Positions 46,062-58,357 of a stretch of 64,000 bases of DNA are shown here, in pieces. Position 1 is the first letter of the stretch. Each line of letters starts with the position of its first letter. Below the pieces are notes generated by a model, which saw only the letters and a program-made list of their open reading frames with translations, searched no databases and was not told the origin of the DNA. The translations under genes and the position numbers were made by a program. Origin of the DNA: Cylicocyclus nassatus (Eukaryota > Nematoda > Chromadorea > Rhabditida > Strongylidae); contig CATQJL010000001.1 in assembly GCA_958299035.1 (NCBI GenBank), positions 31,235,554 to 31,299,553 of the forward strand, read 5' to 3'.

Positions 46062-47720
46062 CATATTCGCAGATAGAAAAGCCCACCGCCAGCTTGATTT
46101 CGTTCATCGCTGAGGTCAGTGCCCGCGTTTGTACTGGTGTTACCTGTACAGGAATTCTATTCCTAAATAGGGAATAAATAATAATTGATAATAATAATTG
46201 ATAAACGCGCCTAGTATCGTTGCCTCCCCTTTGTACGTTAGGCTGAGCGTTTGCAGACATCCGAAAGTCTTGGTGACTTATCAAAACTAACTGCAAGCCT
46301 TTCAGTTCTTTTAGCCTAGTTCCTAGTTCTTGTACGCCACGTATATATCATACGTTGTCATACGTGGCAGAGGTTGGTTGCGAAAGACTACAAAGAACAA
46401 CAAACGGATTCTCTGCAAGTGCTCCCCCCAAATACACCGGGGAGAAGAACGATAGCAAGACTAATTTGAAGTGTGCTGTGAAGATGCGAAAGTGAATACA
46501 AAAAATTCTTCAACTGATTCGATATTTAACATTTGACATCTTCTAACTGAATGACTCCCTCTGTATTGCAATAGCCGAAAATTTTCAAGATGCGGACACC
46601 TTTGGTAAAATCTATACCACTGAATTCGTTTTACACGTATGACACCTACGTCTGTCTTTTCTTCAATTCACGAAATATACTGTGAGTTGCACAGATTTGA
46701 AGTGAGAGTACCTTCCAAGCGTAATATGATATCCTAATCACAGTCCGATATTCGTATAAAAACGCTTGCGCGAAAATATTAGTTTAGCCCGAAAACTTGT
46801 TAGCACCATTTTAAGAAATTTATAGGGTCTTATATTCTGAAGAGTTTCCGAAATTTTTCCTCCATTTCCGAAATTTTGAAATTGTCTGAAAAAGATTTCA
46901 TGCACTTTACAAAAGCATTTAAGATACTTTCTAACCCGCAAACACAGCAGTGATAGATTACGAATAAAATTTGTAGGGTTGCCAAAAATGTGAACCAGGG
47001 CGGGGACGAAGGTGGCAAATAGCGCTTTGTGAAGCGATTAAGCCTTTGCCGCTTTGATTTCACGATTTTCCCCTAATCGCACCAACTGCGCAGGCTATTT
47101 GATTGAAGCGCGTTTTTCTCAAAAGCCGAGACCCACTTGTTTTTTCGAACTCTAGCAAAGAGGAGAGGAGATGTTGGAGAGGAAGTCGCTCCAATGATCA
47201 CCTAAATGACAGTATTCTTGCATCACATACAAGAACTTATATACTCTGCAAACTCTTAAAGTATTTACCTCTACTCTGCATGAAGGGAAGCTACCTTGCT
47301 CGCTAGGGGATCCTAAAGTTCACACATGAGTGCCTCGGTGCTGACCAAGAAGCAAAGCGTGTGAAAAGAAAGAATTTTATTGTTGACTCTGGAATTTATG
47401 GTATAAATGCACCTCTTCAAATAAAGGCTGGGCTAGGATACCAGAAAAGAAAAGATCAACATTTCCGTTTTATCTATCACATAGTACTTTTGTCGGCATT
47501 GTAAGCGGTTGCAAAATAGGGTAATACTATGTTGACTGTAATGGATTCTGCTGAAGAGTTGCACTCGATAGGCTCGATAGGAATATTTGTGAAAGGCAAG
47601 CCCTACAACATGTGAAGTGAGAAATCAAGAGCGTATGACCGACACGGGCACAAGTTCCTTTCTTACACTTATATAGCCCTGTATCAGTCACATGCGAATA
47701 CTTCTTTCAACCGCTTGTAG

Positions 47721-49067
47721 GTAATCAGCTTTGGAGATTAAGATAATTGAAATCTCTTGACAAACTGTAACAAAAAATTTTGTTAGTCCTTAAACCAACC
47801 CGCAACTCGTTGCTAAGTGTGTCCGTTGCTTGTGAGCAAGTGCGTCGAATGACAATCTTACGATGCTTTCGGAGCTTTCAGATGATTCTGTCAATCGATC
47901 TAAGGGAGTTCTTTGTTTAATCACACGACAACCATTTAATTACCCCAGTCGCATTGCCATTGATTAAATTTTGCAATGCTCAAAATCAAATGGTTCTTTT
48001 ATGAATATGGTGCTCAAGATTATTTTTTACCGAAACGTTAGATGTCAAAAATCGTCAATGTCAAAATTGTCAAAAAAAAATTTTTTTTAAATAAAGTGTC
48101 GCGCAAATACTCACTTCGCTAAAGGCTTGATGAATGATCGCCCAAAATTCTCCTCTCCACATTTGGTTATTTGATAACATGCTGTGAATTTATGTCTGAA
48201 CACGTAAATGCAAGCCTATAATCATAATGCCAGCGCTATAATCACCAGTATGATCCTTGTTTTGAACTCACATCAAAGACGGTGAAAAATTTGGCTTTTT
48301 GCCCTACAAAAGCAAATATTAACTTTCTTTTGTACTCTTAGTTTTCATTTCTTTACGGCCATTAGATCACATGCGTTTCTGTATGCTTCATGATTCGGAA
48401 TTCCATTCTGCTCATCTTCACCTAGATATAGTATTCGGATATGGCAAACGTTTCTTCTTTCTTCAGTCAGATTTTTAGCCAATTATATTTTCTCAAGTAA
48501 ATCGTGGATTTGATGACTTTTATCAAAAAGAGCCAAGTGATGTTTTTTAGTGATGCAAAGATCAATTATCAGATTATCTGTTTAGTGTCATTGAGAATCA
48601 TTTACACCAAGCTCCTTAGCGATTGCTGATAGATTGCATTGAGAATTTGCTTCGTCGTCTTAGTCATTTTTGCTTTTCTACAGTACAGGACAAAGTATTG
48701 GGTGCTTAAATACACTGATTGGTTGTACTTCAATAGTCAGCTCGGTGCCTCAAATTGCATATGATAGAATAAGTGCTTATTACTGCAAACTCATTCAAAT
48801 GCATAGATGCAAGTTTCTAAAAACTGTGGATAGCCGATGTGCATGTGCATTCTTTGCGGTAACTCCACGATATATAATAAATGCAGTACTTTGCCTAAAA
48901 TAAAAAGAAATATTATTTTTTTGATTTTTTAAAGGACGAAAAAGCTTCTTCACTGCTCATCGTTCCTATTCATAATACTGTAGTCGTGACATTTCGCCCC
49001 TTGACAGCTCACGGCAGTGCGATATGATACGTTAGAAACCGTCAGAATTTTGCTTTTCAATTAAGGA
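47721..49067 (+). repeat. Left arm of long inverted repeat, block B
   Basis: Equivalent of 29397-30838. It carries an ~80-bp deletion near 48980 relative to A. The frame 48670-48903 is part of the arm. Confidence 0.75.
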
Positions 49068-49069
49068 TT

Positions 49070-49312
49070 TGCTGATTGTTGTGGTCTTCTTCTTTCTGTG
49101 GATCCAGGACACGAATAGCACCAGTGCTTTATTGGCATTTGGTACATATGACAGAAGCGAGGAATGGAGGAATGGAAGAATGAATAATGAAGACTACGGC
49201 AAAAGAAAGCTCTTATATAGCCCTATAAGGATGGTTGTAAACAAAACAAGAGATATATACAATAGAGACTCATTTACTACATTTACATGCAGCCTAATGC
49301 CACTCTACAACA
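49070..49312 (-). repeat. 3' LTR of the gypsy relic (B)
   Basis: 243 bp, equivalent to 30841-31083, with the polypurine tract next to it at 49313-49323 (here GAGGGGAAT type). Only a few bases differ from A, and both have the same single LTR. The element was therefore already truncated before the duplication. Confidence 0.75.
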
Positions 49313-49326
49313 TTCCCCTCCTTAAG

Positions 49327-50104
49327 TTAGTCACTGTATCGTTTCTTCGATGGTCGATCTTGAGACGACGTGATGACGAGTCCTTTGCGAGCGGCGACGG
49401 ACAGGACGCAAGACATTCGTCTGACGGATTCATCAGCGTCACTTGGTACGGGATTGGTTGCAGCAATATCAGGATTTGTAATTCACAACATCAATGTAAT
49501 TGGCGTCGGCGGCAGGAACATCAGCGAACACGGCGAGAGTCGACTGTCTGGGGAGCTTGAAATCAAAAGAATTTTACCCTCCCAATAGCGTGCTGGTAGC
49601 ATCGGAAAACTCGAGGGCGTAACTGATTGGCATGGCAATTCCATATAAATCTTTCAACTTCTACGTTGTAGAGCGCGTCCAATCCTCGATTGTAAGATTC
49701 CTGGGGTCCAAGTAGGTTTGCTGGATTGCGGTAGTCGCGAGCGTAGATAGCATCATGGATATAGAAGTGTTTCTTCTTGGCTCCAAGTCTGCGGTTGTAT
49801 TGAGCTTCCATCCCAAAATTCGTTCCGGGGGAGTAGCGTAGCTTGGTTTAACAGTCTAGCGTCAGTGACCAAACGTGTAAGCAGTATTAATCGTTCGTCC
49901 GAAAAACATCTTGGCCGGAGAACGATTATCTGGCGAAGATGGGAGGGCGCACACCGAAAGCAAAGTAATAGCTTCGACAAAGCTTCAGAAAGGTTTTCTT
50001 CTCCCTTTAGCTTCATAATTCCTCTCTTAAAAGTCCTAACGAAGAGGTCAGCAAGTCCATTCGATTGTGGGTGGAACGATGGCGGGCTGGATCATACTTC
50101 GGCT
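49327..50104 (-). pseudogene. Ty3/gypsy integrase C-terminal relic (B)
   Basis: Same fragments as 31098-31875, with extra damage: a frame break after HANQLRPRV and a small change at GGAGTAGCG near 49829. No upstream protease, RT or RNase H is present. Confidence 0.78.
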
Positions 50105-52580
50105 TTACTGCATGTCAGTCTCAGTTTTGTATGACATCTGTTCATCTCGGCATCTGTTGTATCGCATTCATCATAACCTGAAATGATTCACTCAAATGAT
50201 GATGAGCTTCATAGGAACGACGCTTTCGTGCGGTTGACGACATCTCCTTATTCCTTCCCCTCCATCTCCTCACTCTCCTTCTTTCACAATTCAATTGTAA
50301 CTAGATGGCGCCTCCGGTCCCACAATTTGGGCTACTTGATCCCAAACGCATTGAAACTCACCGCCTTCTTCACATCTGAGACGAAATGTGATGTCTTCCT
50401 TGCTGCCTTGAAACACCTAATCCTTTTCACCAAAAATGTAAATGAACTTCACAGCCCAACTTACATGACTATGGGGAAATGATCCAATAATGGTTGGTGA
50501 ACCCTCGATGTAAGTAAACAAATTAATAAATCAATTGAGGGGCCTAACAAATCGTCGCAATATGTAGCCTATGTTCTGCGCCGTGCCTTACTTATAGGGG
50601 AACGAACTTTATGCCTACTGGTTCACACACAAAAGAGTCTATAAACCACATACTTACAAGCGAACAAATTTACAGAGATTCGATTTTATCTAGATATAGA
50701 TTATGATTGATTTTGACACGTAGGTTTTCATTAGACCGTTTCGCCAGCGCTTATTGATTTAGCTATTCCAAAACGTGCCGTCTGGATGGGTTTTTTTATT
50801 TACAATGAATGGCGATTTTGGAGTTGCTCTCAGCTTGTTTCCTTTCCCTTTCTCATGCGGGTTTTTAGTGGCTATGATCAATTTCAAACTTTGACGGGCA
50901 TTTAGTGGTCGAGGAAAGAGTCAGAGAATTCACCCAAGTTACAGAAATCAAGAAAGAGATGGAAATTATACTTCATATTGAAACCAATATAATCGTGTTT
51001 TTTGAAAGGAGACGGGAGAAGGTTTGCTATTTTTACAATTATTTAATTGTATGTAAGTCAGTGATGGCGGATCCACAGAGTTTTTGGCGGGGGAGCGAAA
51101 CCCAACAGAAGTCACTCCCGCGCATGAAATCTTTTGTACTTTATAATTTTTCCAAGCTTAAAACATCATTATCACCGTGATAACCATGAGGTTTTCATAA
51201 TTGTTTGTGGCGAAGGCGCGAAGATATTCTCGAATTAATGTTGTGAGCGGCGCGCAGGGCAGTTCTTTTGGGTCTCTGACAGCTCGAAAGGCACTAAATC
51301 CTCAATGCTTTGGTCAATTGGCTGTCCTTAGGGCAGACCCAATCCGCAGTGTGTGGTAAGGCAAATTAGTGACAGTTTCTTCTTGAATTATTTGACTGTT
51401 GGGTCGGTCTATGAAAGGCCCAGGTTCGTTTTCATAAAAACGGTTTGTATGCTGCTTTTAGAGTCTTTCCTCAAAATATCGGTTTGTAGGGGTTAATAGG
51501 AAAGTGCGGCCCAGTGCGGCCCATATAGCAGTACTCTTTTTTAAATATCGGTCCATGCGCGTAGGACGCTTTTTTTAAATCGGTTTATAGGAGTTCGTAG
51601 AGTAGTTACAACTGCAAACTCTATTATGACTCGTAATAAAGCGCTAAACGTCTGTCTTTTTGTGCGTGTGTGTTTATCTGTCTGTCACAAAATTCGAAGA
51701 GGGAGCTGCGGCCAAGCTATCGAGCTACAATTTTGCATAACATACCCTACAAGCATGTAGGCCCACCATGCATAAGGACTATCTGGTTCGAAAAGTGAGT
51801 CCTTCAAAGTTTGCGCCTCAAACATTTCCACGCAGCTTTTGGCGCGCAGAAGTAGGTCAGAAATTCAACTTTCTGCAAAGTCTTGATTTGCCTGACAGTA
51901 AATCTACGCTCCAAGAACTCTAGCTCGAAAAGTGCTCAGAAAGTTTGCTTTTCTGCGAAAACAGCGCCAAAAAGTAGTGATCGCGTTAGAAAGTCAATTT
52001 GACAAACCTTTACCTAAAATCTGAAAAGGTTTTTGCACGGAAATGTAGCCTAAAATGACTATCTTGATGACAACTACTAAACCAAAACAAATTCAGTAAT
52101 CTACTCAAATTCGTAATTGTTCCCTAACAAAAAAGTTTTCAAATTACTGATCATACATTGAGATGCTGAGTGAGGAAAGCAGTTTCGCAGAATGAATATC
52201 TGTGAGCGGCCCACAGAGTTATCTTTTTTGAACATTGATTTGTAGGCGGTTCTTGAGGCAGCATCTCAAGCGTCCTAAAAACGGCCCATAGGGCAGCTTT
52301 TTTATTATATCAAGCTGGCCCATGGGGCACTTTATCTCAGGTATGGTTTGTAGGCTACTTGTAGGGCAGTACTTTCTATCTTTGGGTTAGAACTGTATGC
52401 TACTTTTATTGGTTATAAGCTCATATAATGAATGACTATTCTTTTGCATTCAAATGAATTTGCCTTGACCAGCTGTAAGCAGCTATTAGAATCGCTAGTA
52501 TTTCTATTATAAATACTTGTTATATCCATTGCTATCCCATCAACAGTGCTCTCAAGCTTTTACTTCTCATTACCACATTC
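50105..52580. other. Spacer of block B, no recognised gene
   Basis: Almost identical to 31876-34350. The same unrecognised 99- and 91-codon frames are at 50183-50482 and 50905-51180. Confidence 0.45.
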
Positions 52581-52584
52581 TTAA

Positions 52585-53150
52585 CACGTTGACGACGGTG
52601 TCGCGCAATGGTGCGCGAAAGGCAGTCTGTCCCTGTGGACGATGTCGCGCAATGGTGCGCGACACCCTAAACATCAGTTTTAATGTGCACAATGGTTCCA
52701 ATTTGTGTTCATATAATCAAGTTAGGCTCGAAAGTATTTCATGTTGGCCCCGCCCCCTTTTTTGGCAAACTCCGCCCACTTCATTGCCCTCTCCAAAAAC
52801 TTTCTTCGTCCTCAAATCGCTTAGAAAAGCTCATAGATGACAGGGGAACCTCATATAATCTTAATTTTGACCCCGCCCCCCGTAATGCAGGCTCCACCCC
52901 CTCAGTGGCAAGCCCCGCCCACTTTTTAAAAATGCCGGAATTTGCACGAATTCATTGATTTTGAGCAATTTCCAGCATTTTTGAGAAGTGGGCGGGGCTT
53001 GCCAAAAGTGGGCGGAGCTGCCCAGCCCACTCGCATTTGTGTATCTCACGCATAGATGCATGCATATATATGTGCAGCCGGCTGTGAAAATGCCCGGAAA
53101 CGGTTCGTCCACGGGGACAGACCTTCAAAAAATGGCTCGTCGTCAACGTG
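52585..53150. mobile_element. TTAA-target element (piggyBac-type MITE)
   Basis: Ends CACGTTGACGACG and perfect complement, flanked by TTAA (52581-52584, 53151-53154). Block A has one TTAA at the same place (ATTCTTAACAAGTGC). TTAA duplication points to piggyBac or Kolobok types; piggyBac is favoured by the size and short TIR. Near the left end GTCGCGCAATGGTGCGCGA occurs twice and can fold. The interior carries CCCCGCCCAC/GTGGGCGGGGCTTG units. No transposase. Confidence 0.88.
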
Positions 53151-53352
53151 TTAACAAGTGCAGTAATGCTCCTTCACCGAATCTGGAGCATACGCGGTCT
53201 CCACGCAATTCACAATGTCCGGTTCCACAATTCCGAAAACAGTAGCATTTGTTATCGCTAGATTGCAACCTTTTATCGTGAACATAAGCGTACCTGCAAT
53301 ACGCAAGATGCAATGCATGCAGCCTTACGTTTTTGTAGGATCTTTTATATCA

Positions 53353-55296
53353 AGGCCGGTAGTAATCCCCCCGACCTGGCGGCAGGTCTCGTCGGCAGGT
53401 CGCTGGCACTATTTCCGTGAGGTGGCCAGAAAGTGAGACTCCAAATTTAGGCCGTCCCAGGCCCTATTCCAAAAAATTTTCTCGATAAAGATGCCGCCTC
53501 GACTCTGTAGAAAACTTCATAAAAGTTTGCAGTTCCAGAATTCCTCCTTTGGTAAAATATCTGGAAGCGCAGGAGGAGCTGCCGGCAACTTCGCGATGTC
53601 AGTTGCCGGCAACCTGCCGGCAGCTCGTCGAAATCCGCGAGATGGCAGCTGCCGGCAGGACAGAGAGCACGGGAAATAGCGTGCTCTTTTGAGAGAGGGA
53701 GCTGCCGGCATCTCGACGTGCCCCTACCACGTCGAGGTGGTGGCACCTTCCTTTGCCGACGGCGTCTGTGAGATTGCGAATTGCGGCGATATCACACAAT
53801 TTACGTCAGGCAAAAATATCAAAAAAATCTACTTTCCATCCAAAAACCTTCATTTTTCTCGATATATGAGTTTTCTTGTTTAAACAGACGAATTTCTAAC
53901 AGAGAAAAAATCTAGGAATGCCTTAGAACCATAAGAACACCATCTTTTTTTGCAATCCTTTCTAAATCTTATTTGCACCGATTTCCCCCCTCTCTCGCTC
54001 ATACCAATCAGCTGCTCTTTCAGGTCAAAGTCTCTCGCGCAATGTATCGATCCTTCTTAGGGTGCCTTCATACCGCGCCGGCAGCCGCCGCTAGCAGCCC
54101 GTAGCAGCCGCCAGCAGCCCGTAGCAGCCCGTAGCAGCCGCCAGCAGCCCGTAGCAGCCCGTAGCAGCCGCCAGCAGCCCGTAGCAGCCCGTAGCAGCCG
54201 CCAGCAGCCCGTAGCAGCCCGTAGCAGCCGCCAGCAGCCTCTGGCCGCTTTTGTTAAAGAGAATAATTATCAGAATCATCAAAATCTTACTACTTTGAGT
54301 GCTCCTGCCTACGCTTTTCATCTTCCACGCTTTTTCTTCTGTTACCCAGTGTGTAGTTCGATTTTGCATATAACATCTGTATTCATTGTTCTGCTGCCGC
54401 ACAGCGCATCCTATCTGTGCCCAAATTTCACTTTTAACTGTCTTGTCTAAAACGAATGTGAGTCATTGTCAAAACTGAAAGAACCCACTCGCGAATCAAT
54501 TCGGCAAAATTGCGAAATAGTAGAATGCAATGCAGATATGCACCGATAGCCAAGAAGAACATTGAAGCAAAAGCATACTCAAAAAGTAAACAAATTGCAC
54601 ATCTGCAGGAATTGGACCCATTCAAAGTTAGAAGGAATCACACCGGAAAGAAACTTCTGCGAACTATAGTTCAAAACAGGATGGCCATGGGCGACAATGT
54701 AATGAAATGGACACAAATATGATTTGTGAGATCGAACTACCCACTGGCAACAACAGAAGAATAGGCAGGAGCACTTAAAGTAGTTTTCTAATGAATCTGC
54801 GCTTCTATAACAAAAGCGGCCAGCGGCGGCTACGGGCTGCTACGGGCTGCTGCGGGCTGCTGGCGGCTGCTACGGGCTGCTGCGGGCTGCTGGCGGCTGC
54901 TGGCGGCTGCTACGGGCTGCTACGGGATGCTGGCGGCTGCTACGGGCTGCTAGCGGCGGCTGCCGGCGCGGTATGAAGGCACCATTACAGGCGGCCATTT
55001 ACCAGTGCGTTGCTCATGCTGCTGATGCAAGCGGCAAGGACTGACCGAATGGTCGAATGGGTAACGTGGCAGCACTTGAAGTTAGCACACTTGTTCGACC
55101 GCGCGCGAGACGGCAGTTTTGCGGCTGTCTACGTTATCAAAATTTGATGAGCGAAATAACCGCGCACTGAGATTATACAAGATTATAAAACCTACAATCA
55201 CTCTGCGAGCTACCGGCGGAGTTGGCATCTTTCCGCGATGTGTGCCAACTTGCCGGCATCTATGATGCCACCAGGTAGGGTAGGTTACTACCGGCC
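53353..55296. mobile_element. GGCCGGTAGTAA-ended element with GCTGCCGGCA motifs
   Basis: Left AGGCCGGTAGTAATCC and right (minus) GGCCGGTAGTAACC are inverted ends. Block A has the empty site TTTATATCAGACGTGAC, so the 1944-bp insert in B most likely duplicated CA. Near the left end GCTGCCGGCA or GTTGCCGGCA occurs at least six times, and TTGCCGGCATC again at the right. It contains another complete element (54061-54983). No protein is recognised. Confidence 0.82.
54061..54983. mobile_element. Nested element with GTAGCAGCC 30-bp arrays at both ends
   Basis: Ends GGTGCCTTCATACCGCGCCG and exact complement, followed by CGGCAGCCGCCGCTAGCAGC. Both subterminal regions are tandem arrays of a ~30-bp unit (GTAGCAGCCC, GTAGCAGCCG, CCAGCAGCCC) in mirror orientation: 54091-54240 and 54820-54955. 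About 580 bp lie between them without a recognised gene. Translations of the arrays give repetitive GCYGLLAAAT peptides that are not proteins. Target duplication is unclear. Confidence 0.82.
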
Positions 55297-55479
55297 CAGA
55301 CGTGACTGCCTATGCCTGCCACTATACAAAGCAGTAAGTGACAAATTACAGATATCTTATTTCCATATGTACGAAATTTAGTTGTCATGTTGTTACAAGT
55401 GGTAAGGCGCAATAATGTACATATGTGCAAAAAACGATTCTCATCTTGCACTACTGCAACCTATAATAGATCTCAAATT

Positions 55480-56875
55480 GAAAGCAAGATTTTCACACGT
55501 TCTAATGTATCATATCGCAGTGCTGTGAGCTGTCAAGGAGCTGTACAACTAAAGTAGCGTTTTCGGCTAAATGTGATAACTATTTAAGTACACCATAAAC
55601 ATCAAAAAATTTCCTATTCCAAATATGGCGGTTTTTATAATTTGCAAGTATTATGATAGGAACGACGAGCATTGAAGAGACAAGCTTTTGCGTCCTTTGA
55701 AAATTAGAAAAAAGGCATAAACTACTGCCTTCATGTTGCGGAATTACTGCAAAGAATGCAAATGTACATCGCCTATCCACAATTTTCAAGAACTTGCATC
55801 TATGCATTTGAGTGAGTCTGTAGTAATCAGCCCTTACTGTTTCATTTGGAATTCGAGGTCATGGAGCTGATTATTAGAGCACAACAATCAATGTGATCTT
55901 TAAGAAGATAGCAGAGGCGAGCACACAATATCTTGTCTTGTACAGTGGAGAAGCAAAACTGATTAAGACGTCGTCGAAACTTTCCAATGCAATCTCTTAA
56001 CAAACGCTAAGGAGCTTGCACTAAGCAGCAGCTTGACATTAAACAGATAATCTGACAATTATTTATTGCATCACTAAAACACATCACTCAGGTCCTCCTA
56101 ATAAAAGTATTGTCATTAAATCACCAACTTACTTCAGAAACCATAATCGGCTAAAAATCTGGCTGAAAGACGTCTTCTAAACGTTTGCCATGACCGAATA
56201 TTATACCTAGATAAAGATGAGCAGAATGGAGTTTTGAATCACAAAGCATATAGAAACGCACGTTGTGATCTAATGGCCCTAAAAAATGAAAACTATGAGT
56301 ACAAAAGCAAGTTACTACTTGCTTTTGTAGAGCAAAAAGCCAAATTTTTCACCGTCTTTAATGTGAGTTCAAAACAAGCATCATAAACGATGATTATGGC
56401 ATAGTTTTGTATTTACATGTTTAGACATAAATTCACAGCTTGTTGTCAAAAAAGCCGCAAATTCTGGAGACGAATGAATTTTGAGCGTTCATTCATCAAG
56501 CCTTGAGCGAAGTATCATTCCGCGATACTTCATTTGGAAAACATACATTTTTTAACTCCAACTTTTCGGTAGAGAAATAATTTTGAGCACCATTTGTAAG
56601 AATATCATTCGATCTTGAGCATTGCAAAATTCAATCAATGGCAATGCGACAAGGGTAATTATATGGTTGTTGTGTGATTAAACAAAGAACCCCCTTACGT
56701 CGACTGACGAATTATCTGAAAGCTCCGAAACCATCGTAAGATTGTCAACCGACACACTTGCTCACAAGCAACGGACACACTTAGTCACGAGTTGAGGGTT
56801 GGTCAAGGACTAACAAAATTTGTTACAATCTGTCAAGAGATTTTCTTTATCTAAATCTTCAAAGCTGATCATTAC
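55480..56875 (-). repeat. Right arm of long inverted repeat, block B
   Basis: Equivalent of 34720-36118 with more scattered differences than the central spacer. The outer end AATCTTCAAAGCTGATCATTACTTATAATAAC gives the intact Helitron target. Confidence 0.75.
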
Positions 56876-56904
56876 TTATAATAACGGGCTAAGGATGTTT
56901 ACGT

Positions 56905-56931
56905 GACTGTGCGTGTGTGCGTGTGTGTGTG

Positions 56932-56964
<33 letters not shown>

Positions 56965-57432
56965 GTATGTGTGTGTATGTGTGTGTATGTGTGTATGTGT
57001 GTGTATGTGTGTGTATGTGTGTGTATGTGTGTATGTGTGTATGTGTGTGTATGTGTGTATGTGTGTATGTGTGTGTATGTGTGTGTGTATGTGTGTATGT
57101 GTGTATGTGTGTGTATGTGTGTGTATGTGTGTATGTGTGTGTATGTGGGTGTATATGTGTATGTGTGTGTATGTGTGTGTATGTGTGTATGTGTGTATGT
57201 GTGTGTATGTGTGTGTATGTGTGTATGTGTGTATGTGTGTGTATGTGTGTGTGTATGTGTGTGTATGTGTGTGTATGTGTGTGTATGTGTGTGTATGTGT
57301 GTATGTGTGTATGTGTGTGTATATGTGTGTATGTGTGTGTATGTGTGTGTATGTGTGTGTATGTGTGTATGTGTGTGTATGTGTGTATGTGTGTGTATGT
57401 GTGTATGTATGTATGTACGTGTGTGTGTGTGT

Positions 57433-57486
<54 letters not shown>

Positions 57487-57490
57487 GTGT
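56905..57490. repeat. (GTGTGTAT)n microsatellite, ~590 bp
   Basis: Almost pure TGTGTGTATG/TGTGTATG units. The three long plus frames and one minus frame across it (195-232 codons of CVCVYVCM- or HTHTYTHI-type residues) are artefacts. Block A has only ~70 bp here, so the tract expanded in B or contracted in A. Confidence 0.95.
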
Positions 57491-58154
57491 TACGAAATTC
57501 GTAGAGCGTGTTCCAGCCAACCTCCTGGGCTCAAATTTTGCATAGCGCATGCTACATGAAAGTCCAACATGCAAAAGTACAAGCAGATTTGTTGAATGGG
57601 TCTTTTAGAAACTGCGCGTCAAGCGGATCCATTTTGTATTTAGGCCGCAAAATTGGGTCCCCTAATTCCTGTTTTTGCAGATTCCTGGCCAAGTAAATGT
57701 GCAAGCCATGTACTTAGGCCCAAAAAGTAATCAAAAGTTTGTTACTTTACAAAAACTTCACCAGAAAGTATTGGTTGTGTAAATGGTCAATTTGCAAAGA
57801 TTTTACGAGATTTGGCGAGATTTTGCACAAAGATCTAGCTCACGTAACTGCTGTTCTTAATGCAACTGTCGAGACCATGGGAAAATCAAAGAATTATGAA
57901 AATTTGCGTTTTTTCTCCTGCAAAAAGTCTCCTCCGCGCGAAATCACCGACTTCACATAAAAAAGCTTTCAGAATGAGTTGTTGTTTACATTTTGTTCGC
58001 GACAGTCGGCATTCTCGGTGAGTTCCAGTGCCATCATTATGCGAGAATGAGTAGGGCCTATAGTAGAGCAAGTGCGAGCTTCTGCGAAGCAGAGGTGACG
58101 CACTGGTTTATATAAGCGATTAAAAAATCAAAAAAATTGCTCGCATATGAGTGA
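57491..58154. other. No recognised gene
   Basis: The segment after the microsatellite (ACGAAATTCGTAGAG...CAAATTTTGCATAGC) resembles 33455-33540, which also follows GTGTGTGTTT: a recurring microsatellite-associated repeat. No frame is recognised. Confidence 0.4.
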
Positions 58155-58357
58155 GGCCTCGGGCAGAGCTCACGCGATTTGATCGTCGCGATTCAATCGC
58201 TGCAGAACAACTGTTACGAGTTCTTTGCATGCCGATCAGCTTGCATTTTGGTTGTGATACTTTTCTAGCACAAAATTTTTGAATGTAGAAAGAAAATGAA
58301 AGGATATCGCGGCGATTCAATCGCGACAATCATCTCGCGTGAACTCTGTCCGAGGCC
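58155..58357. mobile_element. 203-bp MITE, GGCCTCGG ends
   Basis: GGCCTCGGGCAGAGCTCACG at the left and, inverted, GGCCTCGGACAGAGTTCACG at the right. Pairing continues through GATT(t/g)..TCGCGATTCAATCGC for about 48 bp. No clear target duplication. No coding. Confidence 0.78.

Larger units (their letters stand above)
41298..57490 (+). repeat. Large segmental duplication, block B
   Basis: Collinear with block A but about 4.5 kb longer, because of a Penelope-like element, SL copy 3, a TTAA element, the 53353-55296 element and a long microsatellite. It starts at TTAGGTTGGCACATACG, a mariner-type terminus, as block A does. The left neighbours of the two blocks differ (foldback element versus CAGGGTG element), so the boundary coincides with a transposon end. 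Confidence 0.9.

Noticed and set aside
54091..54240. CRISPR-like array at the nested element
   Set aside because: Units are contiguous without unique spacers, mirrored at the other end of a transposon, in a eukaryotic genome.
54091..54402. 103-codon frame with repeated GLLAAATGCY
   Set aside because: Translation of the 30-bp subterminal array of a transposon.
56876..57574. Long open frames of 195-232 codons on both strands
   Set aside because: They are translations of a GT/AC microsatellite (repeating CVCV and HTHT residues) and are open in several frames at once.
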